Shown here: positions 1 through 9,595 of the stretch, piece after piece
Position numbering within the stretch: the stretch's first letter is position 1
How the letters are laid out: each line of letters begins with the position of its first letter
From: Bradyrhizobium tropiciagri
Lineage (GTDB): Bacteria; Pseudomonadota; Alphaproteobacteria; Rhizobiales; Xanthobacteraceae
Assembly: GCF_001189845.1 (NCBI RefSeq)
Contig: NZ_LFLZ01000026.1
Span: forward strand, 51,894-115,893
Length of the DNA: 64,000 bases
Direction of reading: 5' to 3'
Translations under genes and position numbers: made by a program
The notes under the pieces: model-generated
Seen by the model: only the letters and a program-made list of their open reading frames with translations
Databases searched by the model: none
What the model was told of the DNA's origin: nothing

Positions 1-456
1 GATCTGGTCGAGCACGGCGTTGACCATCCCGGTCTCGTCCTTCTCGACAAAGGCGTGTGCGACGTCGACATATTCGGAAACCACGACGCGGCCGGGCACG
101 TCCTTGCGATGTTCGAGCTCATAGGACCCTGCCCGCAACACCGCCCGCAGGATCGCGTCGATCCGCTTCAGCGGCCAGCCCTTCGACAGCGCCTCGTCGA
201 TCAAGGGATCGAGCTTGGCCTGATCGCGCACCACGCCGGAGACGACATCGCGGAAGAACGCGGCTTCCGCCGGCAGATATTTGTCGCCCTCGACCTCGTT
301 GCCGAGCCAGTGGCTCTCGAACTCGGCGAAGATGTCGTTGATCCCGGCGCCGCCGATGTCCATCTGGTACAGCGCCTGCACGGCAGCGAGACGTGCCGCA
401 CCGCGCCGGTTGGCTTTTCTTTCAGGGGCTTTGCCGGGTTTGTTGCTGTCAGCCAT
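1..456 (-). CDS. nusB: Transcription antitermination protein NusB (3' end outside window)
   Basis: The reverse strand reads MADSNKPGKAPERKANRRGA from an ATG at 456 and stays open for 152 codons to the window edge, so roughly the last 20 residues and the stop are missing. The body has the all-helical NusB pattern: AARLAAVQALYQMDIGG near residue 20, then KRIDAILRAVLRAGSYEL and VVVSEYVDVAHAF. NusB binds boxA RNA with NusE (S10) and helps RNA polymerase through rRNA operons. It starts two bases after the ribH stop, so it is the distal gene of the rib operon, its usual place in alphaproteobacteria. Confidence 0.96.
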   Translation of the reverse strand, partial: MADSNKPGKAPERKANRRGAARLAAVQALYQMDIGGAGINDIFAEFESHWLGNEVEGDKYLPAEAAFFRDVVSGVVRDQAKLDPLIDEALSKGWPLKRIDAILRAVLRAGSYELEHRKDVPGRVVVSEYVDVAHAFVEKDETGMVNAVLDQI

Positions 457-458
457 GG

Positions 459-950
459 TCAGGCCTTTGCCAGACGGCGTTTGATCCGCAGCATCGCGAT
501 CGCCGCGCGCGCGGCGTCGCCGCCCTTGTTCAATTCGCTGGCACGCGCCCGCGCCCAGGCCTGCGCCTCGGTATTGACGGTGATGATGCCGTTGCCGAGC
601 GGGAATTTCCGGCTCACGGCCAGATCCATCAGGCCGCGCGAGGACTCCATCGAGACGATCTCGAAATGGATGGTGTCGCCGCGCACCACGCAACCGAGCG
701 CGATCGCCGCGTCATAGGGCTTGCCGTTCGTTTCAGCCGCATCGATCGCAATCGCGATCGCGGCCGGAATCTCCAGCGCGCCGGGCACCGTGATAACGTC
801 GTGGCTGGCACCGGCCGCCTTCAGCTCGGCCAGCGCGCCTTCCAGCAGCGCATCCTGGATGTCGTCATAAAACCGGGCCTCGACGATTAGCACGCGAGCG
901 CCTGTGATGTCGGTCTGGTCCTTCAGGGGTGCGCGCCGCGCGTCAGCCAT
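459..950 (-). CDS. ribH: 6,7-dimethyl-8-ribityllumazine synthase
   Basis: Encodes about 163 residues from the ATG at 950; a TTG four codons upstream (962) is less likely. RibH condenses 5-amino-6-ribitylamino-uracil with 3,4-dihydroxy-2-butanone 4-phosphate to make lumazine, the penultimate step of riboflavin synthesis, usually as a cytosolic 60-mer or pentamer. Family motifs are clear: RVLIVEARFYDDI, VPGALEIP, the phosphate-binding ALGCVVRGDTIHFEIV, and GNGIITVNTEAQAWARA. It is separated from ribE by 214 bases, unlike the other tightly packed genes of the operon, and lies directly before nusB. Confidence 0.96.
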   Translation of the reverse strand: MADARRAPLKDQTDITGARVLIVEARFYDDIQDALLEGALAELKAAGASHDVITVPGALEIPAAIAIAIDAAETNGKPYDAAIALGCVVRGDTIHFEIVSMESSRGLMDLAVSRKFPLGNGIITVNTEAQAWARARASELNKGGDAARAAIAMLRIKRRLAKA

Positions 951-1164
951 TGCAATAACCAATCGGAACTTGGGGAGGATTTGTGCAGCGTTTTAGGCGC
1001 AGCAGGCGGTAAAGCCAAGGGCAATACTGGCCTGGATGTCGCCGCGATCGGCCTGATTTTTCAAGTCGGCTTCGTCAGCAATGCATGGGACATCCGGCCG
1101 GAAGTTGCCCGGGCCGAATTGGCACATAGGGACGTCCGGCTCGGCCGCAATGTCCGGATCGAGG

Positions 1165-1773
1165 CTATTTCATCTCCGACAGCCGCGCGGCGTAGCGGGC
1201 CATCAGATCGACCTCGATATTGACCTCGCTGCCGGCCTTCCAGCCGCTCAGGGTCGTAACGCTGAGCGTATGCGGGATGATCAGCACCGAAAATGTCACG
1301 TCGTCGACCGTGTTCACGGTCAGCGACACGCCGTCCAGCGTGACCGAGCCCTTTGCCGCGATGAAACGCGCCAGTTCGCGGGTGGTTCTGAGCTCAAAGC
1401 GCGCCATGTCGGGCAGATCGTCGCGCTTGACGATGGTGGCGATGCCGTCGGCATGCCCGGCCACGATGTGACCGCCGAGCTCATCGCCGATCTTGAGCGC
1501 GCGCTCGAGGTTGAGCTTGCCGCCCTGCCCCCAATGCTTGGCGGTGGTCATGCCGAGCGTCTCGGCCGCGGCGTCGACGTCGAACCAGGTCTTGCCGTCG
1601 GCGGTGCCGGAGGCGACCACGGTGAGGCAGACGCCGTTGCAGGCGATCGAGGCGCCGTCGGCGATGGTGGTCTGGTCGTAGTCGCAGGCGATCCGCATCC
1701 GATGCAGCTGCCCCTGCGCCACGGGCTTCAGGCTGGTGATCTCACCGATATCGGTGACAATTCCGGTAAACAT
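1165..1773 (-). CDS. ribE: Riboflavin synthase, alpha subunit
   Basis: A 202-residue protein starting MFTGIVTDIGEI, the standard N-terminus of the family. It carries the two internally repeated lumazine-binding barrels (about residues 1-95 and 96-195), each with a SIACNGVCLTV or SVTLDGVSLTVN type motif. It dismutates two lumazine molecules into riboflavin and the pyrimidine precursor. The start ATG shares one base with the ribD TAA stop (TAATG at 1771-1775), so translation is probably coupled. Also called ribC in some genomes. Confidence 0.96.
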   Translation of the reverse strand: MFTGIVTDIGEITSLKPVAQGQLHRMRIACDYDQTTIADGASIACNGVCLTVVASGTADGKTWFDVDAAAETLGMTTAKHWGQGGKLNLERALKIGDELGGHIVAGHADGIATIVKRDDLPDMARFELRTTRELARFIAAKGSVTLDGVSLTVNTVDDVTFSVLIIPHTLSVTTLSGWKAGSEVNIEVDLMARYAARLSEMK

Positions 1774-2921
1774 TACGCACGCTCGTAGATATTGAGATTG
1801 TCTTTGCCGAGGGCTTCGCTAGCACGAAGGCGGAAGGCCGGCGACTGCTTGATTGCGTCGAGCGGCATTGCGTCCAGCGCGGGAACGCCATCGGCGCCGA
1901 TCGCATCAGGTCCGCGCAACAGCCAGATTTCATCGACAAGGCCCGCTGCCACGAAAGAATTTGCCACGCGAGACCCGCCCTCGACCAAGAGCCGCGTGAT
2001 CCCCTTCTCCGCCAGCGCATGCAAGACGGCGGGCAGATCGAGCCCTTGAGGCGTGCTGGCGGCGACGCGGATCACCTGCGCACCGGCAGCGCCAAGCTTC
2101 ACCGCGGCGGGTGCTTCCGCCAAGTCAGACGTCATCACCCAGAGCGGCGTCTCGCGCGCGGAATGCACCATTCGGCTGTCGCCCGAGATCCGCAGCGCAC
2201 GATCCAGCACCACGCGCACCGGCGAGCGCGCCGCCATGCCGGGCAGCCGGCAGGTCAGCAGCGGATCGTCGGCCTTGACCGTGCCGATGCCGACCAGGAT
2301 CGCATCGCACTGCGCGCGCAGCAGATGCACGCGGGTCCGCGCGGCCTCGCCTGATATTGCAACAGGCTTGTGGCCGTAAGCGGCAATCTTGTCGTCGGCG
2401 GACACCGCGAGCTTGAGGATCACATGCGGGCGCTTGTCCGTGATGCGGCGGAAATGTCCGGCATGGTCGTGCGCGGCCTCCGCCTGGCACAGCCCGACAT
2501 CGACCGCGATGCCGGCGGCGCGCAGTTTCGCATGCCCCTTGCCGCCGACGTCCGGATTGGGGTCCTCGATGGCCGAGACCACGCGGGCAAGCCCGGCCGC
2601 GACCACGGCATCCGCACAGGGCGGCGAACGGCCGAAATGCGAGCAGGGCTCGAGCGTGACATAGAGCGTGGCGCCGCGGGCAGCGTCACCGGCGCGGCGG
2701 AGCGCCTCGACCTCGGCATGCGGCCGGCCGCCTGCTTGCGTCCATCCCCGGCCGACGATCACGCCGTCCTTGACGATCACGGCGCCGACCGCCGGATTGG
2801 GCCAGGTGCGCCCGAGTCCGCGGCGGCCGAGCGCCAGCGCAAGCTGCATGAAGCGCAGATCGGCGGCTTTGGCCTCTTTGGATTTCTGCGCGAACTGGTC
2901 TTCGAGAATGCGAAAGATCAT
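1773..2921 (-). CDS. ribD: Bifunctional riboflavin deaminase/reductase RibD
   Basis: 382 residues. The N-terminal half (about 20-165) is a cytidine-deaminase-like zinc domain with HAEVEAL and the PCSHFGRSPPC zinc ligands. The C-terminal half (about 165-380) is a dihydrofolate-reductase-like NADPH domain ending with LLVEGGSRVANSF. Together they deaminate and then reduce the pyrimidine intermediate of riboflavin synthesis. It overlaps nrdR by the four bases ATGA (2918-2921) and ribE by one base, so nrdR-ribD-ribE form one transcript. No FMN riboswitch was seen upstream or in the operon. Confidence 0.96.
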   Translation of the reverse strand: MIFRILEDQFAQKSKEAKAADLRFMQLALALGRRGLGRTWPNPAVGAVIVKDGVIVGRGWTQAGGRPHAEVEALRRAGDAARGATLYVTLEPCSHFGRSPPCADAVVAAGLARVVSAIEDPNPDVGGKGHAKLRAAGIAVDVGLCQAEAAHDHAGHFRRITDKRPHVILKLAVSADDKIAAYGHKPVAISGEAARTRVHLLRAQCDAILVGIGTVKADDPLLTCRLPGMAARSPVRVVLDRALRISGDSRMVHSARETPLWVMTSDLAEAPAAVKLGAAGAQVIRVAASTPQGLDLPAVLHALAEKGITRLLVEGGSRVANSFVAAGLVDEIWLLRGPDAIGADGVPALDAMPLDAIKQSPAFRLRASEALGKDNLNIYERA

Positions 2922-3400
2922 TTTCGCAACGTTGCGAGCCGCGGATCCTCTTCGCCGGTCAACTCGTCGAGCACCGCCTCAAAATCCTTGGCCTCGCGGA
3001 AATTGCGATAGACCGAGGCGAAGCGCACATAGGCGACGTCGTCGAGCTGGCGCAGATGCTCCATCACGATCTCGCCGATCGCCTCCGAGGAGACCTCCGC
3101 CTCGCCGCCGCTTTCGAGCTCGCGAACGATGGTCGAGACCATCTTCTCCACCCGCTCGGACTCCACCGGGCGCTTGCGCAGCGAGATCTGCAACGAGCGC
3201 ACCAGCTTGTCGCGATCGAACGGCACGCGGCGGCCGTTGCGCTTGATCACGGTCAGCTCGCGCAGCTGCACCCGCTCGAAGGTCGTGAAGCGGAAGTTGC
3301 AGGCCATGCACACACGCCGCCTGCGGATGACGGCGGAGTCCTCGGTCGGACGCGAGTCCTTGACCTGCGTATCGAGAGAATTGCAGCTCGGGCAGCGCAT
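2918..3400 (-). CDS. nrdR: Transcriptional repressor NrdR
   Basis: 160 residues, the family length. The N-terminus is a zinc ribbon with CPSC at residues 3-6 and CMAC at 31-34, followed by an ATP-cone domain (about 49-139: LTVIKRNGRRVPFDRDKLVR). NrdR senses ATP/dATP and represses ribonucleotide reductase genes by binding NrdR boxes. It heads the rib operon and follows glyA, a common alphaproteobacterial order. The start ATG at 3400 is followed immediately by the first zinc ligands, so no earlier start is plausible. Confidence 0.97.
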   Translation of the reverse strand: MRCPSCNSLDTQVKDSRPTEDSAVIRRRRVCMACNFRFTTFERVQLRELTVIKRNGRRVPFDRDKLVRSLQISLRKRPVESERVEKMVSTIVRELESGGEAEVSSEAIGEIVMEHLRQLDDVAYVRFASVYRNFREAKDFEAVLDELTGEEDPRLATLRK

Positions 3401-3424
3401 CCGACGGGACCTTTATTTTATTTG

Positions 3425-3470
3425 CGCATGATCTATTCGGAATACCGGTATCCACTTTTCCGGATCATGC
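3425..3470. repeat. Dispersed palindromic element (GCATGATC family)
   Basis: GCATGATC at 3425-3432 pairs with GATCATGC at 3463-3470, with an inner part containing ACCGGTATCC and TTTTCCG. A truncated relative with the same arms lies at 55517-55538. Such elements are scattered in Bradyrhizobium intergenic DNA. It fills the glyA-nrdR gap and could fold as a hairpin in the transcript. Confidence 0.7.
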
Positions 3471-3479
3471 GACCCTTTC

Positions 3480-4780
<1,301 letters not shown>

Positions 4781-5411
4781 CGGCGAAATATCTCCACCGC
4801 CGCAAGCCCTTACACAGGATGCGGACGGTCACGAGTGGCGGTCGAAGCTGGTTTCAGAGCGTTATCACATCGCCCCAAAATGGCCAAGCGGTTGCGGTCC
4901 CCGGCGGTCAATTATGCCAGATATGGTGGGGATGGCGGGGATTGCCAGCCGGCCGGGAGCCGGCCCTGCGGTCCCGATCCCGGACGCAGCAGGCCCGGGT
5001 TCCAGCCGGCCGGTGTAGCAAGCGGCGGCCGTCGAATGGAACGTGGCGGGCCCCTTCCCGGTCGCGCCCCGCGGGATCGGTGACGAGATGTACGCCTCCT
5101 CCCTCACTTCGCAAGAACAGAACCACGCAGCTTGCGATGCGCCCGATCATCACACGTTCGATCGCGATGCATCGCGTCACGAGACGATCTCTCGCGGGGC
5201 GAATTTTGAATCGTTCGATTCTTGAATCGTTCAACACTGGATCGATTCAAACGTCTCACGCGATGAGTGCAATTGCGCGACGTACTCCGTTGTCTCTCAG
5301 TCACACCCGCACGCTTTGCGCTCGGCTTCGATAGCTTCTAACCGCGCGCGGGCTGTTTACGAAAATCACCGTGATAACGACGCCGGAGAAAATTCTCTTC
5401 GGGGGCGTTGA
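4781..5411. other. Intergenic region between glyA and the TonB-dependent receptor
   Basis: About 630 bases between divergent genes. No convincing coding sequence: the short open frames lack coding character and match no family. The glyA promoter should lie at the left end. The right half contains the inverted repeats described at 5208-5250 and a small GAGAA/TTCTC repeat at 5386-5397 close to the receptor start. Confidence 0.6.
5208..5250. promoter_or_regulatory. Cluster of GAATCGTTC-type inverted repeats upstream of the receptor gene
   Basis: GAATCG-TT-CGATTC is a perfect palindrome at 5208-5221. TTGAA-TCG-TTCAA follows directly at 5222-5234, and ATCGATTCAA (5241-5250) mirrors the TTGAATCG half-site. 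The three sites overlap or abut within 45 bases, about 160-200 bases before the receptor ATG. They look like a multi-site operator; the binding protein is unknown and the sites do not match a Fur or Irr consensus that I can recall. Confidence 0.4.
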
Positions 5412-7679
5412 ATGACGGACGGATGGATTCGGCCGCAGCGGTTTGCTGCTTCGGCGTTGGTGGTGCTTTCGGTTGCTGCTGCGGACAAGGCGTTCGCGCA
5501 GACGCAATTGCCTTCGGTGACGGTCGATGCGCCATCGCACCGGCAAGCGGCGCCCTCGCAACGGACCCCGCGCGCGCGTAGCGCCTCGCGCCGCGCCACA
5601 GTCGCCCCGGTGGGAGCACAGCCGCAAGCAGCACAGCAAGCTGCCGGCGCAGGCGGCGGACACGAGCGCGCCAACGGTCCGGTCACCGGCTATCTGGCGC
5701 GGCAGAGCGCTGTTGGCACCAAGACCAGCACGCCGATCATCCAGACGCCGCAATCGGTGACGGTCATCAGCGCCGAGCAGATCCGCGACCAGAAGATCGT
5801 CAGCAAGTTCGACGAGGTGCTGCGCTACACGCCGGGCGTCGTCGGCGGTACCTTCGGCGCCGATTTCCGCAATGACTGGTTCCTGATCCGCGGCTTCCCC
5901 GCGCAGAACGAGTCGCTGTTCCTCGACGGCCTGCAGCTGTTCTACACTTCCTATGCGAGCTGGAAGCTGCAGCCCTTCAATCTCGAGCGCGTCGAGGTGC
6001 TGCGCGGTCCGTCCGGCATCCTGTACGGCGGCTCGGCGCCGGGCGGCCTCGTCAACGCGGTGAGCAAGTTGCCGACGGCCGAGCCCATTCGCTACATCGA
6101 GACCGGCGTCAACAATTTCGGCAACGCCTATACCCAGTTCGACATCGGCGGCGCGACGGCGCAGCCCGGCGGCGGCCAGGTGCAGTATCGCCTCGTCGGC
6201 CAGGCCCAGGGCGGCGGCACCCAGACCGACTATGTCTACGACAACAATTTCTTCTTCGCCCCGTCGGTGACCTGGCGGCCCGATGCCGACACCAGCCTCA
6301 CCGTGTTCGGCATGGCCTCGCACAGCAACACCCGCGCGCTGAACTTCCTGCCCTATGTCGGCACCGTCACCAACGCGCCGTTCGGCCGGATTCCGACCAG
6401 CCTGTTCGCCGGCGATCCAAGCGTCGACCAGTTCCGTCGCGACCAGGAGATGGTCGGCTACCAGTTCCAGAAGAGCGTCACCGACAACGTCGACTTCCGC
6501 CAGAACGCGCGCATGGCGCATGTCGACGTCTATTACGCCGGCCTCTACGGGCTCGGCTACGCGACGACGCCGGCCGCCGCCGATATCACCCGCGGAAATT
6601 TCTACACCCGCGGCATCGCCACGCAACTCAACCTCGACAATCAGCTCGAATATCGCTTTGCGACCGGCGCGTTGCAGCACACGGCGCTGGTCGGCGTCGA
6701 TCTGAAATATTACGGCATCGACGACCGCCAGGGCTTTGGCGCGGGCACGAACCTCAACGTGCTCAATCCGGTCTATGGCAACAACCTGCCGTTCAGCGGC
6801 GCGCTCTATCAGAACGCCTATCTGACCCAGGGCATGGCCGGACTCTATCTGCAGGATCAGGTCAAGCTCGACCGCCTGACGGTGGTGTTGTCGGGGCGCC
6901 AGGACTGGGTCGATCTCACCAGCAACAACCGGATCGGCGCCTCGCAGGGCCGCGACGACAGCAAGTTCTCCGGCCGTGTCGGCGCGATCTACAATTTCGA
7001 CAGCGGCGTTGCGCCCTACGTTTCCTATATGACCGGCTACAATCCGGTGATCGGCACCAATGCCGCCGGCCAGCTGCTGCTGCCGGAAACCTCCGAGCAG
7101 ACCGAGGTCGGCGTCAAGTACGAGCCGGCCGGGCTCAACGCGCGGTTCGGCGTCGCGTATTTCGATCTCAAGCGCAAGAACGCGCTGACCACAGATCCGA
7201 ACAACACCCTGTTCCAGACCCAGAATGGCGAGGTCACCTCGCGCGGCGTCGAGCTCGAGGCGGTCGCGAACATCACGCGGGATTTCAAGTTGGTGGCGAG
7301 CTACACCAATTACGAGCTGTTCGTCAGCAAGGACCCCAATCCCGCGCTGATCGGCACCGTGCCGACCAACACGCCCCGAGAGCTCGCGTCGGTCTGGACC
7401 GACTACACCTTCCGCGAGGGTCCGCTCACGGGCTTCGGCTTCGGCGGCGGCGTGCGCTATGTCGGCTCGTCCTTTGCCGACACCGCGAACACCGCGCGCG
7501 TTCCGGGGGTCGTGCTCGGCGACCTCGCCTTGCACTATGAATGGGACAACAACTGGCGCGCGGCGCTCAATGTCGTGAACGTGACGGACAAGATCTACGT
7601 CGCGAGCTGCGCCACGATCAGCTCCTGCTACTACGGCGATCGCCGGCGCATCACGGCAAGCCTCGCCTACAAATGGTGA
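5412..7679 (+). CDS. TonB-dependent siderophore receptor
   Basis: 755 residues. A signal peptide (about 1-30, ending ADKAFAQ) is followed by a TonB-box-like stretch LPSVTVDAP and a low-complexity Ala/Gln/Arg segment to about residue 90. The plug domain comes next (TPQSVTVISAEQIRDQ, GFPAQNESLFLDGLQ, LRGPSGILYGGSAPGGLVN), and then a 22-strand type beta-barrel ending RRRITASLAYKW with an aromatic last residue. It fits the FhuA/ferrichrome-type family of outer-membrane receptors that import ferric siderophores using TonB-ExbBD energy. The exact ligand cannot be read from sequence. It is monocistronic, with a strong terminator after the stop. Confidence 0.92.
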   Translation: MTDGWIRPQRFAASALVVLSVAAADKAFAQTQLPSVTVDAPSHRQAAPSQRTPRARSASRRATVAPVGAQPQAAQQAAGAGGGHERANGPVTGYLARQSAVGTKTSTPIIQTPQSVTVISAEQIRDQKIVSKFDEVLRYTPGVVGGTFGADFRNDWFLIRGFPAQNESLFLDGLQLFYTSYASWKLQPFNLERVEVLRGPSGILYGGSAPGGLVNAVSKLPTAEPIRYIETGVNNFGNAYTQFDIGGATAQPGGGQVQYRLVGQAQGGGTQTDYVYDNNFFFAPSVTWRPDADTSLTVFGMASHSNTRALNFLPYVGTVTNAPFGRIPTSLFAGDPSVDQFRRDQEMVGYQFQKSVTDNVDFRQNARMAHVDVYYAGLYGLGYATTPAAADITRGNFYTRGIATQLNLDNQLEYRFATGALQHTALVGVDLKYYGIDDRQGFGAGTNLNVLNPVYGNNLPFSGALYQNAYLTQGMAGLYLQDQVKLDRLTVVLSGRQDWVDLTSNNRIGASQGRDDSKFSGRVGAIYNFDSGVAPYVSYMTGYNPVIGTNAAGQLLLPETSEQTEVGVKYEPAGLNARFGVAYFDLKRKNALTTDPNNTLFQTQNGEVTSRGVELEAVANITRDFKLVASYTNYELFVSKDPNPALIGTVPTNTPRELASVWTDYTFREGPLTGFGFGGGVRYVGSSFADTANTARVPGVVLGDLALHYEWDNNWRAALNVVNVTDKIYVASCATISSCYYGDRRRITASLAYKW

Positions 7680-7716
7680 GCGCGCAGCGAACCATTTCGT
7701 TCACAAAACTATCATC

Positions 7717-7748
7717 GAGAGGCGGCGTTCGGCCGCCTCTCCTTTTTT
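7717..7748 (+). terminator. Rho-independent terminator after the receptor gene
   Basis: A perfect 10-base stem, GAGAGGCGGC at 7717-7726 and GCCGCCTCTC at 7732-7741, with a five-base loop, followed by CTTTTTT. It lies 38 bases after the receptor stop. Confidence 0.9.
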
Positions 7749-7820
7749 CACCGCCGTCAGCGTGGTGTCAGCATGTCGCGGTAGGTTCGCGCCGCGGCAA
7801 CGCTTTGCCGCGCCCAGACT

Positions 7821-7858
7821 GGCCCGCTCCGAAATGCGAGCCCCGGAGCGGGCCTTTT
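7821..7858 (+). terminator. Second GC-rich hairpin with short T run
   Basis: GGCCCGCTCCG (7821-7831) pairs with CGGAGCGGGCC (7844-7854), followed by TTTT. It lies between the receptor terminator and the convergent small gene at 7900, and may act as a back-up terminator for transcription from the left. On the other strand no T run follows. Confidence 0.6.
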
Positions 7859-7899
7859 ACATGCCGGGGCCTCCCGCTGCCGCCGAGCGCGGGTCGACG

Positions 7900-8196
7900 T
7901 CAGAAGGCATTCTTGAATTGCGCGACATAGTCGCGGCTTCCATAGACCCACATCGGCTCGTCGCATTGTTGCGATCCAAGATCGTTCGTGCAGGCCGCAC
8001 TCCATGGTGGCGCCGCGATCTGACGCCCGACGATCTCGTATCCCTGCCATCGACTGCCGATGATCGGTTGTGCGCCGACACGCGCGAGATGGCTGCTCTT
8101 GTCGGCTCGCACGTGAGCCATGGCTTGGGGCATGAGAACTTCGGTCTCGAGCGTTGGCAGCAGCAGGAGCGCCGCCAGGAGGTATCTGATCTTCAC
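7900..8196 (-). CDS. Small secreted hypothetical protein
   Basis: 98 residues from a GTG at 8196 preceded by a weak AAGGCGG. The N-terminus KIRYLLAALLLLPTLETEV looks like a signal peptide or a single membrane segment. The rest has two cysteines (ACTNDLGSQQC) that could form a disulfide, and ends YGSRDYVAQFKNAF. No family recognised. It stands alone, converging on the receptor gene. Confidence 0.55.
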   Translation of the reverse strand: MKIRYLLAALLLLPTLETEVLMPQAMAHVRADKSSHLARVGAQPIIGSRWQGYEIVGRQIAAPPWSAACTNDLGSQQCDEPMWVYGSRDYVAQFKNAF

Positions 8197-8347
8197 TGTT
8201 CAGCCGCCTTGATTGAGCCTCGCGCGGGCGAGGCATGTACGTTGCAGAACGGAAGACCGGGACTGCGGTCCGGATATTTCCGGATCACACGAATGTTTGG
8301 CAGTGTCGAGCCGCGGCCTCGTCGTCGTTGGCCTTGAATCGCCTGAG

Positions 8348-8551
8348 CACGACCGGCACGATCGGGAAATCGAACCGCCGCATCAGGACACCCATGACGC
8401 CGAATGCCGCCAGCGTCGAGAGTTCGACGACCGACGGCTTTGCCGCGATCGTGCCCGTGGTGGCGAACACCAGCATGCCGGCATAGAGCCACGACTGCGG
8501 AATCGCGAGCAGCCGCACCCACAAGCCCACGAGCGGCAGATTGAGCACCAG
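8348..8551 (-). pseudogene. Relic of a TctA-type tricarboxylate transporter (C-terminal fragment)
   Basis: The reverse-strand frame LVLNLPLVGLWVRLLAIP, LYAGMLVFATTGTIAAKPSV and AAFGVMGVLMRRFDFPIVPV corresponds to the C-terminal membrane part of TctA, the large permease of tripartite tricarboxylate transporters. Only about 68 residues remain of a protein of roughly 500, with no start, no upstream membrane segments and no TctB or TctC nearby. The surrounding bases (8197-8921) hold no other gene, only short palindromes and one full dispersed repeat. Confidence 0.65.
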
Positions 8552-8737
8552 GGACGACGCGCGGAAAGACCCGCGTGCTCCCCTACTCTCCGGTGCCATC
8601 GCCCGGCTCGCCGCCTCCGCTAAAGCTTCGGCGTGCCAGGCACTCATGGCCTCGTCGAAGCCTTGGCGTAGACGGGACCGGGCGATCCAGTACACCGCGG
8701 CCTCTCGGCTCAAGCACCGCGGTCTCTGGAATACTGG

Positions 8738-8765
8738 ATCACCCGCCTTCGCTTTCGCGGGTGAT
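8738..8765. repeat. Short palindromic repeat
   Basis: ATCACCCGC (8738-8746) pairs with GCGGGTGAT (8757-8765) around a ten-base loop. This resembles the TGGATCxCCCG type dispersed palindromes common between Bradyrhizobium genes. Confidence 0.55.
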
Positions 8766-8808
8766 GACACCGAACGAGTTGTTTGACAGTTAAATCGAAC
8801 GATCCACT

Positions 8809-8894
8809 CGTCATTGCGAGCGAAGCGAAGCAATCCTTGGCGCCGCGCATGCGGGACCATGGATTGCTTCGTCGCTTCGCTCCTCGCAATGACG
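8809..8894. repeat. Dispersed palindromic element, copy 1 (CGTCATTGCGAG family)
   Basis: CGTCATTGCGAGCGAAGCG at the left end is mirrored by CGCTTCGCTCCTCGCAATG at the right, with GCAATCC and GGATTGC inside, making an 86-base imperfect hairpin. A second copy of the same family lies at 21146-21229. Elements of this form are abundant between Bradyrhizobium genes. Confidence 0.85.
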
Positions 8895-8921
8895 CGGAGA
8901 TAGCCTGCGAACAGGCCGCCC

Positions 8922-9143
8922 CTACAGCCCGGTATACCCGGCCTTCACGTGGTCGGTGCTGCCGTCGAGCTGGCGCAGATAGGTCAGGCCGCACACGGTG
9001 AGCCGATGCGTGTCGCGCTCGCCCGCATCGAACAGCGTTTGCACGTACTCTGTCACTTTCGCGCGCGCCTCGTCGCTTGCTGCGGACGTGCGGTTGAGCA
9101 GCAGATCATACGTCTGCATGATCCGATCGATCGCGGCTTCCAT
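8922..9143 (-). CDS. Small hypothetical protein
   Basis: 73 residues, soluble, mostly helical (IDRIMQTYDLLLNRTSAASDEARAKVTEYVQTL), with a conserved-looking end VCGLTYLRQLDGSTDHVKAGYTGL. No known domain recognised. It follows another small gene at 9164 on the same strand with a 20-base gap, so the two may be co-transcribed. Confidence 0.6.
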   Translation of the reverse strand: MEAAIDRIMQTYDLLLNRTSAASDEARAKVTEYVQTLFDAGERDTHRLTVCGLTYLRQLDGSTDHVKAGYTGL

Positions 9144-9163
9144 TGAAGTCTCCGGGTTGACGC

Positions 9164-9394
9164 TCAGACGACCACCAGCGTCTCGGCCTCGAACTTCGCG
9201 ATCGCCTTGTTGGCGAGGCGGAGCCGGTTCAGCTCACCTCGCTGGAACAGCTTCACGATGATGCCGAGCAGGCGCTCATTGGTGGCGAAAGTGTCAGGAA
9301 TGGCGCCGGATTTGCGCAGATAGTTCGAGGCGATCGCGTAGGCGTCACCGACGACCTCGACATTCAGCACCTCGATCTCGCGCTCGACCAGCAT
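9164..9394 (-). CDS. Small hypothetical protein
   Basis: 76 residues from the ATG at 9394, chosen because GGAGAAGCAGGAC places a Shine-Dalgarno nine bases upstream; a longer frame to 9493 has no such site. The sequence (EREIEVLNVEVVGDAYAIAS, ANKAIAKFEAETLVVV) is soluble and of unknown function. It lies immediately upstream of the 73-residue hypothetical gene on the same strand. Confidence 0.6.
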   Translation of the reverse strand: MLVEREIEVLNVEVVGDAYAIASNYLRKSGAIPDTFATNERLLGIIVKLFQRGELNRLRLANKAIAKFEAETLVVV

Positions 9395-9595
9395 GTCCTG
9401 CTTCTCCGTTGGGAGACAGGATAAAGCGCGGGCAACGCCATGGTTCCTCGGCGGGACCCATTTATTTTCGCAGGTGCAGCATGAAAAACGCATCGGCCGG
9501 GCATGACCGATGCGTTGGTTGAAGCAAGGTTGGACTGGAGGAGGCTGCCGGTCTTCTAGGCGGCCGGCTTGGCCATCAGGCGAAGAGAGGAAGGC

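Noticed and set aside
951..1164. Possible FMN riboswitch in the rib operon
   Set aside because: The conserved AGGGGTGAAA...CCACCGGCGGT pattern of the FMN element is absent on either strand.
5301..7535. 744-codon open frame antisense to the TonB-dependent receptor
   Set aside because: It is the reverse-strand shadow of a high-GC gene; the receptor on the other strand has complete family motifs and a signal peptide.
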